Positions 1 through 9,385 are shown, counted from the first letter of the stretch. The stretch: DNA of 22,975 nucleotides from Hofstenia miamia (GCA_900660155.1 CABFPE010000682.1:2059-25033), one strand, 5' to 3'. Numbers and translations are program-made. The notes: generated by a model not told the origin, from the letters alone.

Positions 1-282
1 GGGGGCGTGTACATCATCCAATAATAAAGCAGAAATAAACTGCAAAACGTTGCAGAAGAACTAAGATCGAAAAAGAAGTGATTAAAAATATTATGATTAA
101 ATCAAGTGTGATTATTTCAGTTTGATTTTGTATATTGCAACCAAGAAAATAACATGTGTCGAAAAAGAGATAATTGTATCTGTTGATAAAACATTTTCGA
201 CAAATTGTCAATTACATTATTTTTAGCCACCATCTTGGCAGATGTTTAAATTTAAATCAACAGATACTTCTCTTCAAATTAC

Positions 283-290
283 TATAAATA
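283..290 (+). promoter_or_regulatory. TATA box of LTR copy 1
   Basis: TATAAATA occurs about 275 bases into the LTR. The same octamer is kept at the matching place in copy 2 and copy 3, although the surrounding sequence has diverged. That supports a real U3 promoter element. Confidence 0.45.
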
Positions 291-544
291 CGATTAAAAC
301 TATTGTAAGCATTGATAAAGAATTTTACTTCGAATTCTATTTATCTCATCTTATTAACAGTTTGATTATTAATACAATGTCAAGCTAATCGAGCGGTGTT
401 TAGTAGTGGTCTGGATCCATCACAGGGAACGATTCAAGGGTCTCTGTGCCAGATCACGAAAGTGCACTTAAGTTAGGTATAGGGGTTTTCTCTCAATTAG
501 CCAACAAGCATTTCCAACTACATGTATTAGATATTTGTTTATTT

Positions 545-550
545 AATAAA
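545..550 (+). promoter_or_regulatory. Possible LTR polyadenylation signal
   Basis: AATAAA lies about 255 bases downstream of the TATA box in copy 1, just before a conserved GCCAATA block. The same spot reads AATAAG in copy 2 and is changed in copy 3. The call rests on motif and placement only. Confidence 0.35.
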
Positions 551-1080
551 GCCAATATATTTTGGTAATGGTTACATGTAATATTGAATGAACAACTAGT
601 GACAGTTTCTGGTTGTAAATAGAGATAACACTTTCACACAATACAGATTAAGTCGAGTTGTGTCATGCCTTGAGTAAGCACCAAGCTAATGTAGGGTACA
701 CATAAGCTATCTTGATTGAGCTGAGAAGTGGCACTCAAGCATTGGAAGGAATGGTGAAATTGGATGTGGAGATCCGCTTCAGGCAGATGCCTATTGAAAG
801 ATCAATGCTGAGGTTACCACTTTGGTTCGTCACCTAAAAAGTGAATAGTTAATTGTGGTTACATAATATAATAGAAGAAACTAAGCAAGCAGCAACATTT
901 AGTAAATCCTTACCTGCAATAACACAGTCAATGTTACAAGGTAACAGTGAATCAACAGTGATAAAGCCTGGTAGAGGATATTACACTAGTGCTTGAACAT
1001 TTAGCTTTCCATGACAATTAATAAAATAACCTGACAAAGAAAAGCAAAGTAAATCCAATGAATTAACCTCGTCACCAAAA

Positions 1081-1415
1081 TAATAAATTGCACTACTTTT
1101 ATACTTGAAAATAAACATTCAAATATTTGGCTAGTACCTGTTAATCTAAGTTGTTGACAATTTTCGATTCTCTGATTTTCCTTCATCTGCTGATTTATGC
1201 ACATCAGCATTAATTAGCGTTTGTGATTTTGGCCTTTCACTATTTGTCAAATATACTGCCAAATTAATTAATATGAAAAATTCTGCATTAGAATTGTACA
1301 AATGAATTAACTAATCATAATCATGTGTGTACAATAAATATTCTATTTCAAAATTTAGTCTTAGTTCTTTCCTCTATTTCTCTCAACTTGACCACATGAT
1401 TGGATTATGTTACAC
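1081..1415 (-). repeat. Possible fragment of a second, shorter LTR
   Basis: Read on the minus strand, this stretch begins TGTAACATAATCC at 1415, close to the TGTAGCATAATCC that opens LTR copy 3. A TATAAAAG occurs near 1098-1105. Just past the low end, the minus strand reads TTTTGGTGACGAGG (about 1068-1081), which resembles a primer-binding-site junction in Ty3/gypsy-type elements. The middle does not align convincingly with the 1-kb LTR, so this may be another LTR family, a degenerate piece, or chance. It abuts the end of inverted copy 1 at about 985. Confidence 0.25.
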
Positions 1416-1604
1416 TACCCAATAATCTATTTGTAGATTAAAACATATTAGTTCTGATACTTTGGTGTCTGATGCTTCCTTCTTCCATGGGAACACGTTT
1501 TCTACCTGCATAGCTAGGTCATGGAAAAAGTTGGGGATTTCACTTAGAGTTGTTCTTGTGATAATCACTATCCATATCTGCTGGACTCTTGCCATCTTGA
1601 ATAT

Positions 1605-2192
1605 TTAATCTAGCTGCTTCTCCAAATTCTTGTTGTATTCTTTTTCTTTTAAAATATGAATTATTGTTAAGTTGTCCTTATTGATGTTGATCTCTGGTAT
1701 CCTGGCTATCTGTTCTATATATGCCATTATTCCTTGTTCTGTCTCAAGTTTAAAATTCTCATTGAATGTTATGTGCACTGTGCTGTGCATGTATGGTCTC
1801 TTGAGTGTCTTGTTTAATTCTCTTGGGTAGCTTATTATAACATATACCATTGGTCTTGCTTTAGCATCTAATGCAATCAGCAGGTTGCTACCCTCTGTTT
1901 TCGATATTCTCCTGATATGAGCTTTTGTTTCTGCAGACAGCTTTTCGTAGGTGTTGTTTCTCATTTTTAAAGTTCCCATGAAATAGGGGTGCAGGGTTTC
2001 TCCATCTATTTTTGACATCCTTTGTTCTTTTTCTTTTGAGTGGACTGTTCTCTCACTTGTTGTTTCTGAGAGGACATGTAGCTGGGTAATCCTTAGTGGT
2101 CTACTCATGCTTGGCTCACAGTTAAGTGAGTCAATGCTGATGGTTTCTACTGAGTTGCCCTTGAATTGGCTCACAGTTGACTCTTTCAGCAA
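1605..2192 (-). pseudogene. Unrecognised retroelement ORF fragment
   Basis: A 195-codon open frame runs on the minus strand. It opens after a TGA, without an ATG, so it is probably the surviving part of a polyprotein. Visible parts are an N-terminal Ser/Thr-rich segment containing a QFKG motif (residues about 9-12), a central segment with SNLLIALDAKARPMVYVI (about 103-120), and a charged tail with IPEININKDN followed by ILKEKEYNKNLEKQ. I recognise no catalytic motif. The tail resembles LPEMNVNKKG near the 3' end of the neighbouring gypsy element (about 4360-4400), suggesting a related 3' coding region. It lies between inverted LTR copies 1 and 2 and shares the orientation of copy 2. It could be a protein specific to this family; no function is assigned. 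Confidence 0.45.
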
Positions 2193-2580
2193 TCAACCAG
2201 CTGTGGGTTCTGTAGATACATCAGCCTCAAATTGCTTCTGTATGTGTATGGTTCTTCCCCCACTTACACCTTCCCCTGGAACTCCATGTGTTGCACTGCC
2301 CTTGAATTGGCGTTGTGGACTTTTGGAAGGAAAGTTGGGCTGCTTTGCCTCAGTTCTCTGCATGCCCTTGAATCAGCTTTGTAGATCTCTGGGAGTAACA
2401 TCAGTTCTCTGCTTGCCCTCAAATCAGCTTTGCAGATCTCCAATGGGAGAGGCAATTTGTCTTTTTGTCTCCCTGCCCTCAAATCAGCATTGGGGACTAC
2501 TCAGATGCCTCTTCACTCTACACCTTTGATTAGTAATTGCTTTGTTCTCATTGCTTTCACCCTTGAATTGAAGCCTGGTT
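2157..2580 (-). repeat. Irregularly spaced QFKG-type repeats, six copies
   Basis: The plus-strand motif CCCTTGAATCAGC, with variants, occurs near 2159, 2290, 2370, 2416, 2476 and 2561. Read on the minus strand in one frame, each copy gives S/L-Q-F-K/E-G; in three copies the CAA has become TGA. The copies near 2370 and 2416 also share the flanking GCAGATCTC block. Spacing is irregular, from about 46 to 131 bases, but the frame is mostly kept. The segment sits just upstream of the unrecognised ORF, so it is probably a repeated linker in a polyprotein. Confidence 0.55.
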
Positions 2581-2666
2581 TTAGAACTCCTGCATATCCT
2601 TCTTTGTGGGTTGGAGTAGTAAGGAAAGTCCTGGTTGTATATATACAGTTTTCTTAAAGTGATCAT

Positions 2667-3101
2667 TTTTAATAACTTTTTACACTTTTCTATTGATTTT
2701 GATAAGAAAAAGGCGTTTTTTGAAATTCAGGATTTTACAGCCAGGGGTAAAAAAACTGAAGCCATACCCATATACATAATTATTCAATTATACCCCTTTT
2801 TAACTATGTACCAATATGTTTTTGAGCAATTTTTTGCATTTTTTAGAAAACCTGAATTTGCTGGACATTGCAAAAAATGTGTTTGAAGCCACTTGTTCTT
2901 CAGAATTTTTACATGAAATTCAATGCTTCTGCTTTAATTACACCCTATTTCTTAAGCAAAACATAAAACCTGTCAGATGTCCTAACAAAGGGCTTTTCTT
3001 TAAAAAATTACAAGTACTTTTAATAGCATAACAATAGCCCCTACCCAATCCATATTCATTGTAAAATTGACCATAACTGTTGTGGAGGATTGAATGTGTA
3101 T
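2667..3101. other. AT-rich internal segment, no recognised gene
   Basis: This is AT-rich sequence with homopolymer runs between the QFKG repeat region and the low end of LTR copy 2. Short open frames exist on both strands, but none shows a family motif. If copy 2 were the 5' LTR of the minus-strand fragment, a primer-binding site and gag would be expected here. Neither is visible. Confidence 0.4.
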
Positions 3102-3169
3102 TGTAATATCCTCTACCAGGCATTATCACTGTTTATCTACTGTTACTATATAATGTTAGTCATGTTATT

Positions 3170-3205
3170 GCAGGTAAGGATTTACTTGCAGGTAAGGATT
3201 TACTT
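3170..3205. repeat. 18-bp tandem duplication within LTR copy 2
   Basis: Two perfect adjacent copies of GCAGGTAAGGATTTACTT are present. LTR copy 1 has only one copy at the matching place, so the duplication arose after the two LTRs separated. Each unit contains CAGGTAAG, a perfect 5' splice-site consensus on the plus strand, antisense to the element. Confidence 0.75.
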
Positions 3206-3964
3206 GTTGCATACTGCTTGACTTGTTGCTTCCATTAACTTATGTAACCTGGAATTAACCATTCACTATTTAGGTGATGAAGCCATGCAGTAATCTCTGT
3301 TGTGATCTTTTAATGGGCATCTGCCTGAAGCGGATCTCCACATCCAGTTTCACCATTCCATCTGTTGGTTGAGTGCCACTTCTCAGCTCAATCAATACAG
3401 TTTATGTGTACCCTACTTTAGCTCAGTGCATACTCAAGGCACAACACAACTCGACTTAAACTCTATTTTGTGAAAGTGTTCTATCTATTTGCAACCTGAC
3501 TTGTTACTAGTTGTTTGTTAAATATTACATGTAGCCATTACTGAAAATATATTGGCTTATTTAAATATATCTTGTTTGAACAACTTCCTAACCTACATTT
3601 ATAATTTAATACATGTATGGTCATTTTATCAGTCATTTATAGGTCATCAATTTAGATCTAAAATAGTATTAATATATTTCCTAGGTTTTGGTCATCCAAG
3701 CATTTGTTGACAATTAATTATTTTAATACATGTAGTAATGAAATGCTAGTCAGCTAATTGAGAGAAAACCCCTATACCTAACTTATGTGCACTTTTGTGA
3801 TCTGGCACAGAGACCCTAGAATTGTTCCCTGTGATGGATCCAGACCACTACTAAACACTGCTCAATTAGCTTGACATCATATTAAATAATCAAACCATTA
3901 ATATGAAACAAAATAAGAATTCCAAGTAAAATTCTTTATCAAATTCTTACAATGGTTTTTAATC

Positions 3965-3972
3965 TATTTATA
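3965..3972 (-). promoter_or_regulatory. TATA box of LTR copy 2
   Basis: The plus-strand sequence TATTTATA reads TATAAATA on the minus strand, at the position matching the box in copy 1. Confidence 0.4.
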
Positions 3973-4439
3973 GTAATTCCAAAAGAAGTACCTGTTGATT
4001 CAAATTTAAACTTCTGCCAAGATGGCAGCTGAAAATAATGAAAGCGTCATTTAGTCAAAAAGTATTTTTATCAACAGATACAAATATCTCTTTTTTGACA
4101 CATATTGTTTCTTGGTTGCATAATACAAATAAATCTTAAATAATTCTAATTGATTTGATTACAATATTTTTTAATCATCTTTCTTCGATCTTAATCCCTT
4201 CTGCTCAACGTTTTGCAGCTTATTTGTGATTTTATGTGGATGATGCTACATTCAAACTTGGTTCCTGTAACTTCTTTATAATTTCCCTTAGTATCACATC
4301 GTCTCTCTGTTTTTCATGATCTCTGACTCTGATATCTCTTCCTTTATTGCAATTAGTAGCACTGCTTGTCCTTTTTTATTGACATTCATTTCTGGCAGCT
4401 CCTCATACTCCATGTGTGGTAAAAATTGAAATTGTTTTC

Positions 4440-5470
4440 TCTCTCTGTCTTCTTTGGTTGCATCTCTCTGGTATTTGGGAAGTGTGTTCCAGAAGTCAGC
4501 ATTAGTATGCAGTGTTCCATTTCAATGGTTGATCGTGAAAGTGAACTAATTTAGGTATTAGATCCATCTCGACACTATCCCTGATTTGTCACCTGAAAAC
4601 TTCTTGAGCCATGCCAGGCCACTGTTGTCTGTATGGACTCTGAACTGCTGACCTATTAGGAAGTGCTGAATTTCTTGATGCTCTTGATCAGCGCAAGCAT
4701 CTCTAACTTTGTTGATCCGTAGTTCTCTTTGCTTGGTTTCAGTTTATGGCTAAAGTACTGTATGGGTACCTCCCTGCCATTTTTTAATTGTCCCAGCATT
4801 GCTGTGATTGCTACCTTGCTAAAGTCACAGTCTAGTATGAATGTTTTGTTGTAATTGAGCGTGTTCAATGATGGCAACTTTGCTAGTTCTTCTTTTATCT
4901 TGTCCAAATCCTCATGCTCCTGCCACGTCCATATAAAGGGTACTGACTTCCTCATCAGCCGCGTCATCTTGGCAGTCTTCCCTGCAATGTTGGGTATAAA
5001 AGTGCCATAGTAGTTGAAGAACCCCATTATTCTCTGGATGTCTTTCTTGTTGTTTGGTTTTTCTATTCTTCTGATCATGTCTCTTGCATTGTCCTTCATA
5101 CATATCCGCCCTTTCTTGATTACTCGTCCTAAAAATATGATGTTCTTCTTCAGTATGTCGCATTTGTTACTGTTGATTCTCAGGCCTGCTTTTTGCAGGA
5201 TTGATAGTGTTCACTACAGTTTTTCCAGGTGTTCCTTGATTGTGTCACTGGTCATGATGATATCATCGATGTATGCATTTACTCCATCCTCCATCTTGTG
5301 TTTCTTATTTTCAGCCAAACGACATGTATATCCATTTGTACAATCTGTATGGGGTTACATAGGCCAAATGCCATGTATATCCATTTGTACAATCTGTTTG
5401 GGGTTATGAAAGCCATCTTTTCTATGTCTTCCTCTTCCATTTTGTACTGATCTTCTTTGCTTGCTTTCAT
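4440..5470 (-). pseudogene. Gypsy-type reverse transcriptase and RNase H, broken
   Basis: This would copy element RNA into DNA and degrade the RNA strand. In order on the minus strand: an RT finger block with EEDIEKMAFITPN and MAFGLCN (about 5360-5440); the catalytic YIDD at 5263-5274; the segment NKCDILKKNIIFLGRVIKKG; the thumb/connection block IMGFFNYYGTFIPNIAGKTA (about 4970-5030); and RNase H with ILDCDFSK, YFSHKLKPSKENYGSTKLEM and, after a frameshift near 4660-4670, FRVHTDNSGLAWL. A tail NADFWNTLPKYQRD follows near 4470-4500. Damage includes two adjacent stops just after the YIDD helix (near 5215-5220), loss of the segment normally between FGLCN and YIDD, and a 49-bp tandem duplication there. 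The family call is secure; activity is excluded. Confidence 0.85.
5314..5406 (-). repeat. 49-bp-period tandem duplication inside RT
   Basis: Two 44-base near-identical copies (5314-5357 and 5363-5406) are offset by 49 bases. They differ at three positions and share CATGTATATCCATTTGTACA. On the minus strand each encodes LYKWIYM when read in its own frame. Because 49 is not a multiple of three, the second copy shifts frame and reads as IVQMDIHV. The duplication replaces part of the RT finger/palm region. Confidence 0.8.
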
Positions 5471-5475
5471 CCCTC

Positions 5476-5600
5476 TGCCCTTGAGTCAGCTGTTGGGAGT
5501 ACTTGCTACATTGATGGTTTTTGTAGACTCACCCTCAAGTCGGCAGTGTGGAGTACCTCCTGTTTTTGTTTGTAAGTCCTTGAGTCAACCATACAAACTA
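5476..5600 (-). repeat. QFKG-type repeats in the gypsy element, three copies
   Basis: The motif CCCTTGAGTCAGC or a variant appears near 5479, 5533 and 5578. It is the same short unit as the six copies at 2157-2580. On the minus strand the copy nearest RT reads S-stop-L-K-G in the RT frame, directly before the KEDQYKMEEED block. This places the repeated linker between protease and RT in the polyprotein. Confidence 0.5.
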
Positions 5601-5857
5601 CTCTGCTCATCAATGTCTTCCATTCCTCTCCAGATAGCTTTGATGCTAGATTTGACATATTGTCCAAAATTTTGTACATTTGTTTTCTTCACATTGATAT
5701 TGTGATTTGTTGCATTTAGTATTGGCACTTTCCCTTTCCCATTCTTTATTGCACACATGCTTGATGGCATTGATACTCATTTTGAATTTATTCCTTTGTT
5801 GTCATTGATCCTTATATCTGCTGTTATCATCTCTTCTATTTTAACTCCATGCATTCT

Positions 5858-6260
5858 TCACTGATATGGCTGCAGCTTTATATCTTCCTCCAGTTCAAAT
5901 ACTAATGTTGATAGCTTTCCTTCTTGCTCTTTGATTTTGATTTCCTCTTCTCTTACTTTGATCATTCTGTCAGTGTAATTTATTACCCATCCATTCATTG
6001 TCAGGAAATTGTCCCCTAGTATCAGTAAATTGTTATGAGTGTCTATTACTACTAGTGTTTGCTCAAAGGTTGTGTTTGCTATTCTGATTTGTACTGCCTC
6101 AAGCTTGCCTTTGTGTCTATGTACTCTCCAGATGTGTTGATTAATCTTTTGCTTGAGTATTCTAAGTCTTCTTGTTTGAATCCCAGTTTTGTCACACACT
6201 TGTCTGTTATTATTGATGTTGCTGCTCCCATATTGATTGTTGCCTATGTTAATATTCTGT
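5858..6260 (-). pseudogene. Retroelement aspartic protease, inactive
   Basis: This would cleave the gag-pol polyprotein. The minus strand around 6200-6240 reads INMGAATSIIT, aligning with the D-[ST]-G-A-[AT]-[TS]-S active-site loop of retroelement aspartic proteases. The catalytic Asp is Asn (codon at 6232-6234) and the next residue is Met (6229-6231). Downstream comes VTKLGFKQEDLEY, then a frameshift near 6070-6110, then IRIANTTFEQTLVVIDTHN and LLILGDNFLTMNGWVINY, which match the flap and ILG-x-DF regions of the family. It lies between the CCHC gag end and the RT, as expected for gypsy elements. Confidence 0.75.
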
Positions 6261-6344
6261 TTATCATTATCATTATCATATTGATATTGTCCAGGTTTGT
6301 CATAATCATTATGGGTGTTCAGTTTTTTAGAGTCTGTGCTCTGA

Positions 6345-8069
6345 CTAGTTTTCTGATTCTTCCTCTGTTTGGGTATCCTCTACCAATTTTGATTCAGATT
6401 CAATTATGTCTTCATCATTGTAATATGCTTCCTCTTCCCTGGTAATGTTAATTTGTTTTCTACATTTATCTTTTCTGTGTCCCTTTTGTCCACAACCATA
6501 GCACTTTATATCTCTTTCTCTCACTTTCTTCAACTTCCCATCTTTGTTTTTTATGTTAATAAATTCTTCTACCTTCTTTTCCTTGTACACTTTGGTGTTC
6601 CCTGTTTGTGGTTTGTAGCTATTCCGCCATTCTGCTGGCTTCTCCTTGTTCCATACTACTTTCTTGTAGATGTAGGTGTTGTTCTCTATTATTGCCTTTA
6701 TCTCTATGGCTTTCCTGATCATCTTCTCTAGCTTGTCATCTACATTGCACTTGATTTCAAATTGTGTTCATATATTCTCTGGCATTCATTTACAAATGTG
6801 GGAGAAAAGGTCATACTTTGAGTATTTATTTCCCCTTGATCTAAGTGTCACTAGTCAGTCTACTTGCTGGATGTAGTTTTGGATGTCATATCTCTTTTGC
6901 ATCTTTGTTGAGTTTAATATGATTCAATGTCTATGAAATCTCTGATTAGCAGTTTATAGTCTTGTTTTGTATCTGCCTCCAAAAGCAAATAATGTTGGGA
7001 GCTGCCCCTGTTAGATATAGTGGAAACCTTGCAGCTGCTGCCCTTTGGTTTACTTTCCTATCAGCCATTGTAATTTCAAACATTTGTAATCATTCTAGAA
7101 ATGTTGGATTATAACTGTCCACTTTTCCATTGAATTTTGGCAGAGTTGCTTTACATGGTATTGTATCATTGTGGCTGTGTTCTGGCAGCATCAAATTTTC
7201 ATAAATGGGTTTCCTTTGTCTATTCATTTGTTCCCTAGTTGTGAGTTGGTTTGTCACTGCTCTCATGATTTCCTCAATGATTTTTCTTTTCTCTTCTTCC
7301 TCTTCTTCCTCCATTTCTTTGAATTGTTTTTTAAAGTTCATGGGTGAAGCTTGTAGGCTTCTTTCTTCCCTCTGTTCAATTATCATTTTGTGCATTGTTG
7401 TTGCCTTTGGGTTTTCTTCTTCGTTTTCTTGTAATGCTTTCAATTTCTGTCTCAGATCTTCTATTTCTCATTTCTGATTTTTGTGATTTTCATCTCTGTT
7501 CAGTTCTGTTTATCTAAGTTTGTCTTTAAGTTGTTCTATTTCTTGGGCTTGTATGTTTTTGTTTAGGATTAGTTGCCTATTTGCATTGTCAAATTGTTGA
7601 CATATTTTTTGTCATTTCTCATTCTATTCCTGGAAAGCTTTGTTTGATTGTGCTAACTGGTTCATTAACGGCTTAATGGTTTTTTTGGAAATTTTCACTT
7701 TGGTTGTCCAGGCAATTGTCCATCTCAATTTTCAGTTCACTTAATGTGTTCTTGTTTGCCTGTTCCAGTTTCAACATTCTTTCTACCATTAATTGTATCT
7801 CAGATCTCAGTATTGTTTCTGTTTTGTTCATCTGTCATAAGATATTCAGAATTTTACTGGATCTCATTTCTGGGGACATGTGTAGGGTTTCCAATTCTGT
7901 AGGGGATGCATCTGTCTCTGAGTGTGTTCTCTTTGGGGTGGGGGTTTTTTTTGCTTGTTGCTTTTTTGGTGCTGCCTTTCCTTCCTCATGTATTTGTCAT
8001 TTTGAAGTACAAATAGTCATAGCTGGCAATTTGGTGCGACTCTCCAACTTTGTGCCTGCCTTCAGTTAG
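6345..8069 (-). pseudogene. Ty3/gypsy gag (capsid and nucleocapsid), broken
   Basis: This would package the element RNA. On the minus strand the upstream part (8069 to about 7300) is rich in Glu, Lys and Gln with leucine spacing, consistent with a coiled-coil region, and contains KMEE-type and acidic runs. A capsid-like block follows with LPKFNGKVDSYNP (about 7104-7140), then, after a stop, FEITMADRKVNQRAAARFPL and YLTGAAPN. The last open part (6722-6345) is basic and contains one zinc knuckle C-x2-C-x4-H-x4-C, read CYGCGQKGHRKDKC, at 6462-6503. Several stops and shifts separate the blocks. The start codon is not identifiable. Confidence 0.75.
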
Positions 8070-8462
8070 ATATAGTAGTAGTTGTTATCTTGTAGCTGAC
8101 TGTGTCTGGTATCTGCTTTTCTGCATATGTTCTGTTACTTTAGTTGCTCTCATTACTCATTGATTCTAAGGTGTGAGTTCAGATATTGATCTGATTCTTC
8201 TTTCCTTATTGTTCTTTAACTGTCACAGTAGAAATGTAAAAACCACTTGCGAACATATAACATCTATTAACCTATCACTACATTTCTCTCAGGTTTTATA
8301 CAAATGTTTAACTATTACCTGCCTTTGTTTACAATACTAAGAGGTCAATGTAGTTTAACATAATCAATTTCTTTTCCCTCGCAAAATGAAATTTGAGCAA
8401 CAATAAGCACCATCAAGGGGACATCAAATTAGCAATAGCAACCTGAGATCGAAAATAAATAC

Positions 8463-8470
8463 TGACGTCA
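8463..8470. promoter_or_regulatory. CRE-like palindrome
   Basis: TGACGTCA is a perfect palindrome matching the CREB/ATF site. It lies between the recognisable part of LTR copy 3 and gag, in a leader-like position. An 8-mer can occur by chance, so function is uncertain. Confidence 0.2.
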
Positions 8471-8504
8471 TAGTGACATAGAAATTCAATATAAAGTTCC
8501 AAGT

Positions 8505-9385
8505 CTCAGCTCAATGATGTTCTTATGTGTTCCCTATGCTAACTCAGTTCAGCTCTTGATGCTGTTTGTAACTGACTTAAACTCAATTTGAAATGTGTAT
8601 TTATGATACATTGCAACCTTGCAATGTCACTAGCTGCTTAATAAGTATTACTTTAGCCATTACCGAAAACTATTGGCTTTAGTTAATTTAATTAAAATAA
8701 ATTACATAATAACTTGCAGCTTCCTACCTTACATTTAAATAACAATACATGCTCGGTCTATTTATCAGTCTATTATAGGTCACCTAAGTCTATAATATAA
8801 AATATGTATAACCTATGGTAGGCTATCCAGCCCTTTTACCAATATCAATTATTAGATACATGTAAATGAAAGAATCGATAGTCAGCTAAATAGAGAAAAA
8901 CTCCTAATCGTATACCTAACTTAAATGCAGGTTCATGGTTTGGATCAAGGACCCTCGAGTCGCTCCCAATATGTGCCCAAACCACTACTACTGCATTTAC
9001 CATTTAGCTTGACATGATTTATAAATAAGCAAACTGAAATAAAATCTAAAGATAAGATTTTCAAAGAATTTACTTCAACAATTTCCAAATTGATTTCTAG
9101 CGTATTTATAGTTAACTTCAAAAAGTACCTGTCATTCGAAATTCAAATTTAGATCGTCTGCCAAAAATGGCTAAAAATAATGGAAGCAAATTCGCCCCCT
9201 TTGTTTGGTCAAATTGTTTGATGACAAGTACTAATTTGCTATTTTAATACTTAGTTGCATTTACAAAGATAATGTGATAATTAAACTTAAATTGTTTTTT
9301 AATCAATAATCATAATTCGATCTTAATCTTGACTAATCATCTGATCTTCTCTTCTTAGCAGCATTATGCTTTGGATTATGCTACA
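8505..9385 (-). repeat. LTR-like repeat, copy 3 (minus orientation)
   Basis: It shares ordered blocks with copy 2: the TCTCAGCTCAATGA block (about 8505), the GCCATTACCGAAAA and TATTGGCTT block (about 8657-8680), the TTAGCTTGACAT block (about 9005), the TATAAATA box (9103-9110, minus strand) and the end at 9385, where the minus strand begins TGTAGCATAATCC. It carries many small indels. The low end is not recognisable: sequence between about 8070 and 8500 does not match copy 2. It is probably the 5' LTR of the gypsy element. Confidence 0.6.
9103..9110 (-). promoter_or_regulatory. TATA box of LTR copy 3
   Basis: TATAAATA on the minus strand is kept at the same LTR position as in the other two copies, followed by the same ACG as in copy 1. 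Confidence 0.4.

Larger units (their letters stand above)
8..985 (+). repeat. LTR-like repeat, copy 1 (plus orientation)
   Basis: This segment is the reverse complement of 3102-4250 over nearly its whole length, with indels. It starts TGTACATCATCC and ends GGATATTACA, giving the TG...CA ends expected of an LTR. A TATAAATA box lies at 283-290 and an AATAAA signal at 545-550, in the order expected for U3 and R. Blocks such as the one around 770-790 (GATCCGCTTCAGGCAGATGCC region) are identical between copies 1 and 2. The left boundary is only seven bases from the window edge, so no flanking target duplication can be judged. LTR identity is inferred from its ends, from its three copies, and from its position beside gypsy-type pol sequence. 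Confidence 0.7.
3102..4250 (-). repeat. LTR-like repeat, copy 2 (minus orientation)
   Basis: On the minus strand it runs from TGTAGCATCATCC at 4250 to GGATATTACA at 3102. It is inverted with respect to copy 1 and direct with respect to copy 3. The conserved TATAAATA box lies at 3965-3972. It directly follows the 3' end of the gypsy pol region, so it is most simply that element's 3' LTR. It is longer than copy 1, partly because of an internal 18-bp duplication at 3170-3205. No polypurine tract is obvious just upstream of its 5' end (4251 onward). Confidence 0.7.
3102..9385 (-). mobile_element. Decayed Ty3/gypsy-type LTR retrotransposon
   Basis: On the minus strand the order is LTR copy 3, gag with a CCHC knuckle, aspartic protease, reverse transcriptase, RNase H, LTR copy 2. 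Gag-protease-RT-RNase H with this RT/RNase H type is the Ty3/gypsy arrangement. The RT retains YIDD, and the RNase H retains the FILDCDFSKVAITAML and HTDN blocks. Many stops and frameshifts make it non-functional. No integrase motif (HHCC or DDE) is seen between RNase H and the 3' LTR, where only about 200-250 bases remain. Integrase may therefore have been deleted, or the copy is of a non-autonomous type. The two flanking LTRs look more divergent from each other than copies 1 and 2 do, so the pair may not come from a single simple insertion. Confidence 0.75.

Noticed and set aside
2107..2529. 140-codon plus-strand frame over the repeat region
   Set aside because: It is antisense to the retroelement and its repetitive composition is explained by the minus-strand QFKG repeats.
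8..4250. DIRS-type element because of inverted terminal repeats
   Set aside because: No tyrosine recombinase or methylase motif is visible, the repeats have TG...CA LTR ends, and copies 2 and 3 are direct repeats flanking a gypsy-type gag-pol region.
5014..5409. 131-codon plus-strand frame
   Set aside because: It lies antisense to the clear RT/YIDD coding region and is a shadow of it.
6059..6445. 128-codon hydrophobic plus-strand frame
   Set aside because: It is antisense to the protease and gag end; its hydrophobicity comes from reading A-rich coding backwards.
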